From NCBI GenBank assembly GCA_945888525.1, contig CAMDAF010000016.1, forward strand, positions 1-46,278: a stretch of 46,278 nucleotides of DNA. Direction: 5' to 3'. The notes below the pieces were generated by a model. It saw only the letters and a list, made by a program, of their open reading frames with translations, was not told where the DNA came from and ran no database searches. This DNA comes from Chitinophaga pinensis. GTDB lineage: Bacteria; Bacteroidota; Bacteroidia; NS11-12g; UBA955. The position numbers and the translations under genes are program-made. Within the stretch, counting starts at the first letter, position 1, and each line of letters opens with the position of its first letter. Positions 6,989 through 14,242 of this stretch are shown here, in pieces.

Positions 6989-8719
6989 TTACTCCTTAAC
7001 GAAATTTTGGATGCTTACCTTTTTTGAATATGCATCTGTAAGCATAACTGAATAAACACCTGGAATTAATTGTGAAATATCAATGCCGTTGTTTAATTCT
7101 GGGGCGGGCAACATCAAAATTGTTCTGCCTAAGACATCAACAATCCTCACATAATAAACATTTTGATTGCTGTTATTAAACTTGAAATAAAGTGTTTGGT
7201 TTGCTGGATTTGGATACAATGAAAAAGATGTAATATTCTCATTGGTGTTAATTTTATTTGAAGGATCAGTCACTACAAACTGTCCCATCATTCCTTCATC
7301 TTCATGCAACGAAATGTGACAATGGTACATAAATGGATGCAAGGCGTCTGCATAATCATCAAATTTTGCAATAAATTTAACAACATAAGGCGTTCCTCCA
7401 CCACCCGGTCCTCCGCCAGTGGCTCCTGGCACAAAAACCACATCTTTCCATCCAGCCTGAGCAGCTGAGGGAGCGGCTCCATTAACACTAATAATATTAA
7501 ATTCTACATCGTGTATATGAAAAGGGTGGCCAAAAGCTGTGGAATTGGTAATCTGCCATATTTCGGTGTTGTTTAATGGCACATTGTAGTCAATATAATT
7601 TAACTTAAATAATCTGTGGTTGATAATGAAAGTATTAGGGCCTAAGGTACCTGGAACTCCTGCGCTGTCTGTCATAGTCAATGCACGTGTTATTTGAGCA
7701 TCTGCAGATTTTAAGAGCACATTATTGGTTAATGCAGTTGGAATACTTGTGATAGCATTGCCCGTTGCTGATTTAAAATTCAAGTGCAACATAACAAAAT
7801 CTTTTTTACCAAGTGCATTTGCGAAAGGGCCATTTGGAAAATTTTCACCGCCAGGAATTGCATTCCCAAGGGTTGAATTAAAAGCTTTTATATCAATGGC
7901 ACTTGTTTGTCCTTTGAAGTCGACTAATATTTCAATTCTTTCACCTGCATGCAATAAGTAACGGGTTAGAGGAACTGGAGCATTTAACAAGCCTCCATCA
8001 GAACCAATAACATAAAAAGTTCTATTGTCGCTAAAACCAATGTTAAATGAACGCTCAATAGCTGCATTTAACAAACGAAAGCGAACGACCTGAGTTGGCA
8101 CTGTATATTGTGCTCTAAGAGTCATGTTTACCAAACAACTGTCGCCATAAGGCACCAAATCAAATTGACGTGAGGAATTAATATCCCTATCGGTCAATAC
8201 CATAGGAATGTCATCAAGTCCATAAGTCCTTGGTAATTTAAGTGAAGACTCTAAACTATCTCTTACAATAATTAAACCCCCAATACCTTTTGTTATATGT
8301 TCCATGGTCATCTCATGAAGATGTGGATGGTACCAGTAGGTGGCAGCATTATTGACTACTTTCCAATAAGGTTGCCAGAGTGCGCCTGGGGGTATTACCT
8401 GATGGGGTCCACCATCCATTACAGCTGGCAAATGCATCCCATGCCAGTGAATAGTTGTAGAATCATTTAAATTGTTTTTTACGTTTAAGTGAACAATATC
8501 GCCTTTTTTGAAAATTAAAGTAGGTCCCCAAAACTTGCCATTAATTCCACCAGTTATGGTTTGGTTACCTGTATTGCAAATTTGGGCAAAGGTGTCTTTA
8601 ATGCTTAGATTAAAATTGGTTCCGGTTAAAGTATCTGGAATCCATAATTGATTGTATTGCGCATTTGAATATTGAAATGCCAGCAAGGTTGTTATTGTGA
8701 AAAGAGATTTTAATTTCAT
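6989..8719 (-). CDS. Secreted multicopper oxidase with T9SS sorting tail
   Basis: The product has 576 residues with a signal peptide ending YSNAQ (21). All four copper-binding motifs of a laccase/CueO-type multicopper oxidase are intact: HWHG (H91, H93), WYHPHLH (H131, H133), HPFHIH (398-403) and HCHISLHEDEGMM (466-478), which supplies the type-1 Cys467 and a candidate axial Met. There is a Gly-rich loop (GGGPGGGG) but no Met-rich insert of the CueO kind. The C-terminus is a T9SS type A domain starting FSLYPNPANQTLYF. The enzyme oxidises a one-electron donor, possibly Cu(I), with reduction of O2 to water. Its start abuts the stop of the small ORF upstream (TAAATG), indicating translational coupling. 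Confidence 0.93.
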   Translation of the reverse strand: MKLKSLFTITTLLAFQYSNAQYNQLWIPDTLTGTNFNLSIKDTFAQICNTGNQTITGGINGKFWGPTLIFKKGDIVHLNVKNNLNDSTTIHWHGMHLPAVMDGGPHQVIPPGALWQPYWKVVNNAATYWYHPHLHEMTMEHITKGIGGLIIVRDSLESSLKLPRTYGLDDIPMVLTDRDINSSRQFDLVPYGDSCLVNMTLRAQYTVPTQVVRFRLLNAAIERSFNIGFSDNRTFYVIGSDGGLLNAPVPLTRYLLHAGERIEILVDFKGQTSAIDIKAFNSTLGNAIPGGENFPNGPFANALGKKDFVMLHLNFKSATGNAITSIPTALTNNVLLKSADAQITRALTMTDSAGVPGTLGPNTFIINHRLFKLNYIDYNVPLNNTEIWQITNSTAFGHPFHIHDVEFNIISVNGAAPSAAQAGWKDVVFVPGATGGGPGGGGTPYVVKFIAKFDDYADALHPFMYHCHISLHEDEGMMGQFVVTDPSNKINTNENITSFSLYPNPANQTLYFKFNNSNQNVYYVRIVDVLGRTILMLPAPELNNGIDISQLIPGVYSVMLTDAYSKKVSIQNFVKE

Positions 8720-8845
8720 TTATTCTTTTATTATTTTTAGTTCATTTTGTGTCCAAGTTTCAAAGCTAGAATCAGGAACAGATTGACAATTTATATTGCT
8801 AAATGAAGCTGTTATGCAGATTATGATGAAAAATGCTTTTTTCAT
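8720..8845 (-). CDS. 41-residue secreted peptide, possible truncated exoprotein
   Basis: This is an intact 42-codon ORF on the minus strand, beginning MKKAFFIIICITASFSNINC and continuing QSVPDSSFETWTQNELKIIKE. The first 20 residues are a classical signal peptide. The next stretch (VPDSSFETWT) looks like the mature start of larger Bacteroidota exoproteins ('xFExW'), so it may be the remnant of a longer gene. It lies between the di-haem peroxidase (45 nt upstream) and the multicopper oxidase, and its stop codon touches the oxidase ATG (TAAATG), which implies coupled translation. The Cys before the mature part is not in a standard lipobox. Alternatives are a functional small copper-block peptide or a leader that maintains coupling. 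Confidence 0.5.
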   Translation of the reverse strand: MKKAFFIIICITASFSNINCQSVPDSSFETWTQNELKIIKE

Positions 8846-8890
8846 GTTTATTGTTTAGACGATTTAATATTTAGAATCCTTTGCAGGTAA

Positions 8891-9901
8891 CTATTTATTT
8901 TTGGGGTATGTGTGTTTTGAGTCAAATAAAAACTTCTTGTCCGTTAGTGTTCTAAGAAACGCAATAATATCAACCTTCTCATTGCTGCTTAAATTTAAAT
9001 TTCTTTTTAATTCAGTAGAGATTTTTTTATTATTTAGATCTATTGAATTGTAATGGTTCATTACTTGGGCCAAAGTTTTAAAACGGCCATCGTGCATGTA
9101 TGGGTAAGAAAATTCAATATTTCGCAAGCTTGGCACTTTGAATTTCAAGGAATCATTTGGCATCAAACTTACTCGATAACGGCCATAGTCATTCAAACTG
9201 GTATCAATGGTTAGACCATTGTTTTTAAATTCAAAAGTTGAAAAAAGAGGTTCTTTATGGCAAGAATTACAGTGTAATTTAAACAAGCGGTAACCATTTT
9301 GTTCTTGCGTATTAAATTGGATTTTTCCAAGCAACATGCTGTCGTATTTAGAATTTGAGCTGATTAAACTTAATAAAAATTGAGAGATCGATTTAAGTGT
9401 TCGTTCGGTATTTATTAGTGAGTCGCCATAGGCTTGATAAAAAAGCTGTTTGTAGATTTGATTTCGGTTTAATTTTAGCAACACATTTGAGATTGATTCA
9501 CCCATTTCATCCGGATGAGAAATCGGCGCTAGTGCTTGAACATCCAAATGGTTAATGGCCCCATCCCACATAAACGTTTTATGCCAAGCCAAATTAAATA
9601 AAACCGGCGCGTTGCGATTTCCTATTTTATCATTAATGCCATGGCTTAGATTGTGGTCAACATGCGCAAAGGCATTATAAGGATTGTGACAAGAAGCACA
9701 AGATATCGTATTGTCTAATGAGAGAATTGGGTCATAAAACAGTGTGCGCCCCAATTCTATTTTTAAATCATTTATTTGATTGTTTTCAAATTGATAAACT
9801 GGTTTGGGAAAATACTTTGGATATTTAAACGTATTTTTTTCTACAGAAACAAACGCGATGCACAGCAATAAAAGGAATAATAGAACAGTTTTACTTTTCA
9901 T
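8891..9901 (-). CDS. Di-haem cytochrome c peroxidase / MauG-MbnH-like enzyme
   Basis: The product has 336 residues with an N-terminal signal sequence and two haem c attachment motifs, C68-A-S-C71-H72 and C211-N-S-C214-H215. Family blocks are present: LGRTLFYDPILS before the first haem, NRNAPVLFNLAWH and MWDG after it, and FKVPSLRN...PYMHDGRFKTL near the C-terminus. This is the cytochrome c peroxidase/MauG superfamily, acting in the periplasm. The upstream gene encodes an MbnP-like protein and overlaps this one by 11 nt. In methanotrophs the analogous pair is MbnP-MbnH, in which the di-haem MbnH oxidises a Trp of MbnP to kynurenine to build a copper site. I therefore favour an MbnH-like modification enzyme over a simple H2O2 scavenger, by context. 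Confidence 0.85.
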   Translation of the reverse strand: MKSKTVLLFLLLLCIAFVSVEKNTFKYPKYFPKPVYQFENNQINDLKIELGRTLFYDPILSLDNTISCASCHNPYNAFAHVDHNLSHGINDKIGNRNAPVLFNLAWHKTFMWDGAINHLDVQALAPISHPDEMGESISNVLLKLNRNQIYKQLFYQAYGDSLINTERTLKSISQFLLSLISSNSKYDSMLLGKIQFNTQEQNGYRLFKLHCNSCHKEPLFSTFEFKNNGLTIDTSLNDYGRYRVSLMPNDSLKFKVPSLRNIEFSYPYMHDGRFKTLAQVMNHYNSIDLNNKKISTELKRNLNLSSNEKVDIIAFLRTLTDKKFLFDSKHTYPKNK

Positions 9902-10547
9902 CTTCTATTAATTTGAAACAAGAAGCCAAAGCTTTTGAAATTTTCATTGAATTAGGCCCAGGAGACATTACATGGTTAAGATCCCTCAATGAAATCATTT
10001 TAAAAAAAAGTGCCAAGTCAATTTCCAAATGAAAAGACTTATTGGGTCGGAGTTCAAGATTGATTGAATGAAGAGAATTATACGGATAGGCGTAACCTCC
10101 AGCGTGAAATTGAAATTCGTGGTTTCTTGCTGGAGAATGGGGCGATTTGCCTTCAATTTTAAAATTGATATACCCACTTTGCCAGGTCCAGTACATCCCA
10201 TTGCTTGGATCTAATTGGCCACCCAAAGCCCCAGAGGTATTGATTATGCTATCAAGTCCCAGATTAAATTCAAGTAAATTTGCATTAGCGAATGGACTTA
10301 AATACAGTGTTGCAGTATCAGAACTGGTAAAATCCAATAAATGATAATTACTTGGATTTAAGTCTTTCTTTTTATTTGAATCAGATATTACAATATTAGA
10401 AAGGTAACATTTAAAACCATCAATATTTATTGAATCAGCTTGATGTGGACGAATAAGAACAACTTTAACACCTGCAAGCGGTTTAGCAAAGGAATAACTA
10501 ATTATGAAAATACTTATAAAAGAAATAAATCTAAACAATACATTCAT
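9891..10547 (-). CDS. MbnP-like periplasmic copper-binding protein
   Basis: The product has 218 residues from the ATG at 10547; the frame stays open 44 codons further upstream, but that part lies inside the preceding gene and lacks signal-peptide features, whereas MNVLFRFISFISIFIISYSF is a good signal sequence. The MbnP-family core is visible: LGGQLDPSNGMYWTWQSGY (110-126) with W120 and W122, FKIEG, then RNHEFQFHAGGY with H143 and H148, and a C-terminal NHVMSPG. Family members bind one copper ion after a partner di-haem enzyme converts a Trp to kynurenine. The partner gene follows directly (11-nt overlap), and the preceding sensor-like gene ends 1 nt before this start, so the genes are co-expressed. 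Which Trp or His are ligands here is not known. Confidence 0.82.
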   Translation of the reverse strand: MNVLFRFISFISIFIISYSFAKPLAGVKVVLIRPHQADSINIDGFKCYLSNIVISDSNKKKDLNPSNYHLLDFTSSDTATLYLSPFANANLLEFNLGLDSIINTSGALGGQLDPSNGMYWTWQSGYINFKIEGKSPHSPARNHEFQFHAGGYAYPYNSLHSINLELRPNKSFHLEIDLALFFKMISLRDLNHVMSPGPNSMKISKALASCFKLIEDEK

Positions 10548-10548
10548 T

Positions 10549-10992
10549 TTATCTTCTAGGCTTTTTTCTAGGAGAAAACAGGTCAGACATTTCCAACAAC
10601 AAAGCATCAAACGCTTTAATTTGTTCAGGTTTACATAAACTTTGAATATCTTTAAAATGTTTGCAATGGGTATCTTCAATACAAACTTGAATTGCTGCTA
10701 TTTGATTCATTAAAGAATCTTTCATTGATTGATTAATGGTGTTCAAACCAGCATATAAAGTACTTTTTAGCGCATGAATTTCTTTTTCATTTTTCCTAAT
10801 TTCTGATCTATGAGCTTCTATTAACACATTATAATCTTCAATCTGTTTATCATCAAAATTTAATTTTTCAATAATATAATCTTTAGGACCATCACCCCTG
10901 CCAGGTTTATTTTTCAAAATAAAACCCACTAAAATGAGATTAGACAAAAGCAATATTATTGCTGCAACAGTTAGTAATTTTACTTTGTTCAT
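10549..10992 (-). CDS. Spy/CnrX-like periplasmic (heavy-metal) sensor protein, membrane-anchored
   Basis: The product has 147 residues: one N-terminal membrane helix (about 6-27), then an all-helical domain rich in charged residues, with IEDTHCKHFKDIQSLCKPEQ near the C-terminus. The layout (helical hairpin with a 'xPEQ' turn and His/Cys residues) matches the Spy/CpxP/CnrX ('heavy-metal resistance') superfamily, whose members sense metals or bind misfolded proteins in the periplasm. It overlaps the putative anti-sigma gene by 4 nt (ATGA) and is followed 1 nt later by the MbnP-like gene. By analogy with CnrX it could pass a metal signal to the membrane anti-sigma factor. The superfamily call is good; the sensing role is inferred from context. 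Confidence 0.68.
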   Translation of the reverse strand: MNKVKLLTVAAIILLLSNLILVGFILKNKPGRGDGPKDYIIEKLNFDDKQIEDYNVLIEAHRSEIRKNEKEIHALKSTLYAGLNTINQSMKDSLMNQIAAIQVCIEDTHCKHFKDIQSLCKPEQIKAFDALLLEMSDLFSPRKKPRR

Positions 10993-11246
10993 TTGTATAA
11001 GTCGTTATTGGTATTCACTTGGGTAAATAGGTTCATTTTATTTGTAGTATTTTCTTTCAAGACGATTAATCGAATATTCAAACTAAGAAACAATATGATA
11101 GAGGCAGCTATAGAGATAGAAATGCCAGTTGAAAAATTTTCCGATTTAAGGTTTTCTAAACGCGCTTGTATTTTCCCGAACAAGGCGTTTGGTGCCTCCA
11201 CTTTTTTAATTTGACTTAATTGATCAATTGGATGAAACTGTTGCAT
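10989..11246 (-). CDS. Small one-TM protein, putative anti-sigma factor
   Basis: The product has 85 residues: a soluble, mostly helical N-terminal part (QLSQIKKVEAPNALFGKIQA), one membrane helix (about 43-62, ISISIAASIILFLSLNI) and a short outer tail. No zinc-binding HxxxCxxC is present. Proteins of this size and position, between an ECF sigma gene and a periplasmic sensor, are typically membrane anti-sigma factors (CnrY-like) that hold the sigma factor at the inner membrane. It starts 27 nt after the sigma gene and shares an ATGA with the sensor gene. The anti-sigma role rests on gene order and topology, not on sequence motifs. Confidence 0.6.
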   Translation of the reverse strand: MQQFHPIDQLSQIKKVEAPNALFGKIQARLENLKSENFSTGISISIAASIILFLSLNIRLIVLKENTTNKMNLFTQVNTNNDLYK

Positions 11247-11273
11247 TATTTTTATTTAGACGATATTATTTAA

Positions 11274-11795
11274 CTAATCCTTCTGCTTAAGGTATTTTTT
11301 TTCAATATTATTTTTAGCTCTTTGAAACAAAGACTCAACTGCTTTAACTGTGAGATTTAATATTTCAGCTATTTCTTTCTGAGATTTAGTCTCGATTTTC
11401 GATAAAATGAGTACAGTCTTTTGATTATCTGGCAATTGATTAATTGTTTCGAACAATTTCATGAAGGCTTCTTTTTCCTCCATAATAATTCCAGGATGTT
11501 TAAAATCAGATTCTTGATGTTTTATTTCAGAGCTATTATCAAAGAACAAAGAAGTTAAGTTGCTAAATCTTTTTTGACGTTTTTTGGCTTTTAAAAAATC
11601 AAGAGACTTATTTATTGTAATGCGGTAAATCCATGTTTTAATATCTGATTGACCTTTGAAATTAGCCATTGATTGGTCCACTGAAAGAAAAACATCTTGC
11701 GTTATCTCCTCAGCATCTTCTGTGTTTTGAACATAGTTAAGTGCAAGGTTAAAAACCAAGTTTTTATGCGCTTGATATGTATGCTCTAAATTCAA
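11274..11795 (-). CDS. ECF-type RNA polymerase sigma factor
   Basis: The product has 173 residues, normal for an ECF sigma factor. Region 2 is clear: NLVFNLALNYVQNTEDAEEI, TQDVFLSVDQ, then IKTWIYRITINKSLDFLKAKKR, the -10 recognition helix. Region 4 follows an acidic linker: INQLPDNQKTVLILSKIE and the helix-turn-helix QKEIAEILNLTVKAVESLFQ. It directs core polymerase to a specific promoter set, probably including its own operon. The start is TTG at 11795; the next upstream in-frame codons reach a stop at 11823-11825 without an ATG or GTG. It heads the minus-strand block and is divergent from the SulP fusion gene. No exact TAnnTTTG box was found upstream, in keeping with non-housekeeping control. 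Confidence 0.88.
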   Translation of the reverse strand: MNLEHTYQAHKNLVFNLALNYVQNTEDAEEITQDVFLSVDQSMANFKGQSDIKTWIYRITINKSLDFLKAKKRQKRFSNLTSLFFDNSSEIKHQESDFKHPGIIMEEKEAFMKLFETINQLPDNQKTVLILSKIETKSQKEIAEILNLTVKAVESLFQRAKNNIEKKYLKQKD

Positions 11796-11987
11796 AAAAA
11801 CAAAATGAGGTACAATTTTAATTCAAAATAAATCAAATACAGCAATAACTGTAAAATTCAATTGAAAATTAAGTGTAATTAATTTATGTAAAAAGCAGGC
11901 TTCAGAAACCTGATTTTAAAGGCAAAAAATGTTCAAAAAAAGTACCAATGTTCTAAATAAATTAAAAACAGAATGCCTAAATTGCAA

Positions 11988-11995
11988 TAACTTTG
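11988..11995 (+). promoter_or_regulatory. Promoter -7 box for the SulP-carbonic anhydrase gene
   Basis: TAACTTTG is an exact TAnnTTTG match 24 nt before the ATG at 12020. The identical octamer precedes the ferritin-VIT gene at the same distance. It lies in the 224-nt divergent gap 11796-12019, where no gene was seen; an imperfect hairpin at 11896-11912 is too weak to call. Confidence 0.5.
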
Positions 11996-12019
11996 CCACC
12001 AAATTCAAAATTATAAAGA

Positions 12020-14176
12020 ATGTTTAAAAATTTAAAATATGATTTACCCGCGGGTCTTGTTGTTTTCCTAGTAGCTCTTCCACTTTGCTTAGGGGTTGCT
12101 TTGGCCAGCGGCGCTCCGTTGCTTTCCGGCATTATTTCTGGCATAATTGGAGGAACAATCGTTGGTTTTTTAAGTCAATCACATACAAGTGTAAGTGGAC
12201 CAGCTGCAGGATTGTCTGCCATCGTTTTAAGCTCTATATTAAAACTAGGCAGTTTCGAAACATTTTTGCTCGCTGTTGTTATGGCTGGTGCCTTTCAAAT
12301 TGTTTTAGGGCTCTTTAAAGGGGGGTTTATTGCCAATTATATCCCTTCAAATGTAATTAAAGGATTATTGGCTGCGATTGGTGTCATATTGATTTTAAAA
12401 CAAATTCCGCATGCAGTAGGATATGACAAAGACCCTGAAGATGATTTTTCATTTTCTCAAGCTGACGGAGAAAATACGTTTTCAGAACTGCTGCAAATTT
12501 TCAATTACTTTTCGTGGGGAGCCATCGTTGTTTCTATGATATCTTTGTTTGCATTGGTGTATTGGAACAAGACCAGATTAAAGGATATACAGTTATTGCC
12601 TGCCTCATTATTTGTGGTCTTTTTAGGCATATTTCTCAACCAGATTTTTAAACTTTATTTGCCTAATCTATACATACAAGAATCCCATCTGGTAAATATT
12701 CCTAAATTTGAAGGGTATCAACAATTGCTGGTATTGCCTAATTTTTCAGAAATTGGGAACCACGATGTTTGGATCATCGCATTTACCATTGCCATTGTCG
12801 CATCACTTGAAACCTTACTAAATTTAGAAGCAGTTGAAAACCTTGACCCTGAAAAACGACTTGCATCACCTAACGTTGAGTTACTTGCACAGGGTGCTGG
12901 AAATATGCTTGCAGGATTTATTGGTGGGATTCCAATCACCTCCGTTATTGTTCGAAGTTCAGTAAACATCAACGCCGGTAGTAAAACCAAATTATCCAGT
13001 ATTTTTCATGGGATTTTCTTGTTGCTTAGCTTGCTATTGCTTGGCCCATTTTTAAATCTAATTCCATTGGCTTCCTTGGCATCAATTTTATTGGTAACAG
13101 GTTATAAACTAACCAAAATAGAGCTTTATAAAGACATGTATTCTAGGGGATACAATCAATTTATCCCATTCGTAAGCACCATCTTGGCGATCGTTTTTAC
13201 AGATTTGTTGGTGGGTGTTTTGATTGGCCTGGGTATTAGTATTTTCTATTTATTAAGAAGCAATTTCAACAACCCATTTGTCATAAAAAAGGAAACTTTA
13301 CACTTGGATGAAACCATACGAATTGAGCTTCCCAACCAGGTTTCATTCTTGAATAAAGCCAGCATTCAAGATACCTTATGGAATATCCCAGAAAACTCCA
13401 AAGTAATTATAGATGCAACATATTCCGATTACATTGATCAAGATGTCTTGGACATTATAAACGATTTCAAAAACACTGTTAGCGGCTTAAAAAACATCAA
13501 AGTCAATGTTTTGGGCATAAAATCACTATACCATCCAGAAGACCGCATTGAATTTGTAAATGTTCTAGACAAGGCTACACAGGAAAAGCTCGCACCTGAC
13601 GAGATACTTGAAATCTTAAAAAATGGCAACGAAAGATTTGTGAATGGAAAATGGGCTGAAAAATATTTGAAACAACAGGTCAACGCAACATCTTTTGGAC
13701 AAAACCCTTTTGCAATTGTGTTAAGCTGTATTGATTCACGAACCACTACCGAACATATATTTGATCTTGGATTAGGCGACATATTTAGTGTTCGAATTGC
13801 TGGAAATATACTAAATGAAGATATACTTGGTAGCATGGAATTTGGCATTCATGAGATCGGTGTTAAATTAATTGTTGTATTAGGACACACAAAATGTGGT
13901 GCAATAATTGGCGCTTGCAACCATGTTAAATTAGGCAACTTAACCACCTTACTTAACAAAATTCAACCTGCCATTGACAGTGAAACAACTTTCACTTTAA
14001 ACCGAAATGGTTCAAATTTAGAATTCGTAAATAAAGTATCGGAACAAAACGTATTCTTAACAATAGAAAGAATTCAAAAAGAGAGTCCATTAATTGCTGA
14101 ATTAGAAACTGCTGGAAAAATAAAAATAGTGGGTGGTTTGTATGATGTTGAGACAGGAATTGTGAATTTTTATTAA
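12020..14176 (+). CDS. SulP-family anion transporter fused to STAS and beta-carbonic anhydrase domains
   Basis: The product has 718 residues. An N-terminal SulP membrane domain (about 1-420) opens with LPAGLVVFLVALPLCLGVALA and includes VSGPAAGLSA and multiple helices. It is followed by a STAS domain (about 430-530; VIIDATYSDYIDQDVLDIIN). The C-terminal part (about 535-718) is a beta-carbonic anhydrase with complete zinc ligands: C570-x-D572-x-R574 and H623-x-x-C626. A BicA-like bicarbonate (or sulfate) transporter tied to an enzyme interconverting CO2 and HCO3- suggests coupled bicarbonate uptake or pH control at the inner membrane. Such fusions occur in several bacterial phyla. The transported ion is inferred. 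A good -7 box lies at 11988-11995. Confidence 0.9.
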   Translation: MFKNLKYDLPAGLVVFLVALPLCLGVALASGAPLLSGIISGIIGGTIVGFLSQSHTSVSGPAAGLSAIVLSSILKLGSFETFLLAVVMAGAFQIVLGLFKGGFIANYIPSNVIKGLLAAIGVILILKQIPHAVGYDKDPEDDFSFSQADGENTFSELLQIFNYFSWGAIVVSMISLFALVYWNKTRLKDIQLLPASLFVVFLGIFLNQIFKLYLPNLYIQESHLVNIPKFEGYQQLLVLPNFSEIGNHDVWIIAFTIAIVASLETLLNLEAVENLDPEKRLASPNVELLAQGAGNMLAGFIGGIPITSVIVRSSVNINAGSKTKLSSIFHGIFLLLSLLLLGPFLNLIPLASLASILLVTGYKLTKIELYKDMYSRGYNQFIPFVSTILAIVFTDLLVGVLIGLGISIFYLLRSNFNNPFVIKKETLHLDETIRIELPNQVSFLNKASIQDTLWNIPENSKVIIDATYSDYIDQDVLDIINDFKNTVSGLKNIKVNVLGIKSLYHPEDRIEFVNVLDKATQEKLAPDEILEILKNGNERFVNGKWAEKYLKQQVNATSFGQNPFAIVLSCIDSRTTTEHIFDLGLGDIFSVRIAGNILNEDILGSMEFGIHEIGVKLIVVLGHTKCGAIIGACNHVKLGNLTTLLNKIQPAIDSETTFTLNRNGSNLEFVNKVSEQNVFLTIERIQKESPLIAELETAGKIKIVGGLYDVETGIVNFY

Positions 14177-14210
14177 TGTTTATTTAAACACCAATTGGAA
14201 CTAAGTAACT

Positions 14211-14218
14211 TAACTTTG
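14211..14218 (+). promoter_or_regulatory. Promoter -7 box for the ferritin-VIT gene
   Basis: TAACTTTG, identical to the box at 11988-11995, lies 24 nt upstream of the ATG at 14243, so this gene probably has its own promoter although the upstream gene ends only 66 nt earlier. Confidence 0.5.
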
Positions 14219-14242
14219 TATTAGAAAATTGAACCCATATAA

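Noticed and set aside
10548-10679. 44-codon upstream extension of the MbnP-like frame
   Set aside because: It lies inside the sensor gene and lacks signal-peptide character; the ATG at 10547 gives a good signal sequence.
11896-11912. Imperfect hairpin CAGGCTTCAGAAACCTG in the divergent gap
   Set aside because: The stem is interrupted and short, with no T-tract; not enough for an operator or terminator call.
13438-13848. Minus-strand 136-residue ORF within the carbonic anhydrase part
   Set aside because: It lies opposite the zinc-binding motifs of a well-supported gene and has a shadow-like composition.
14177-14190. TGTTTATTTAAACA palindrome after the SulP fusion gene
   Set aside because: AT-only short stem with a 2-nt loop, unlikely to terminate transcription.
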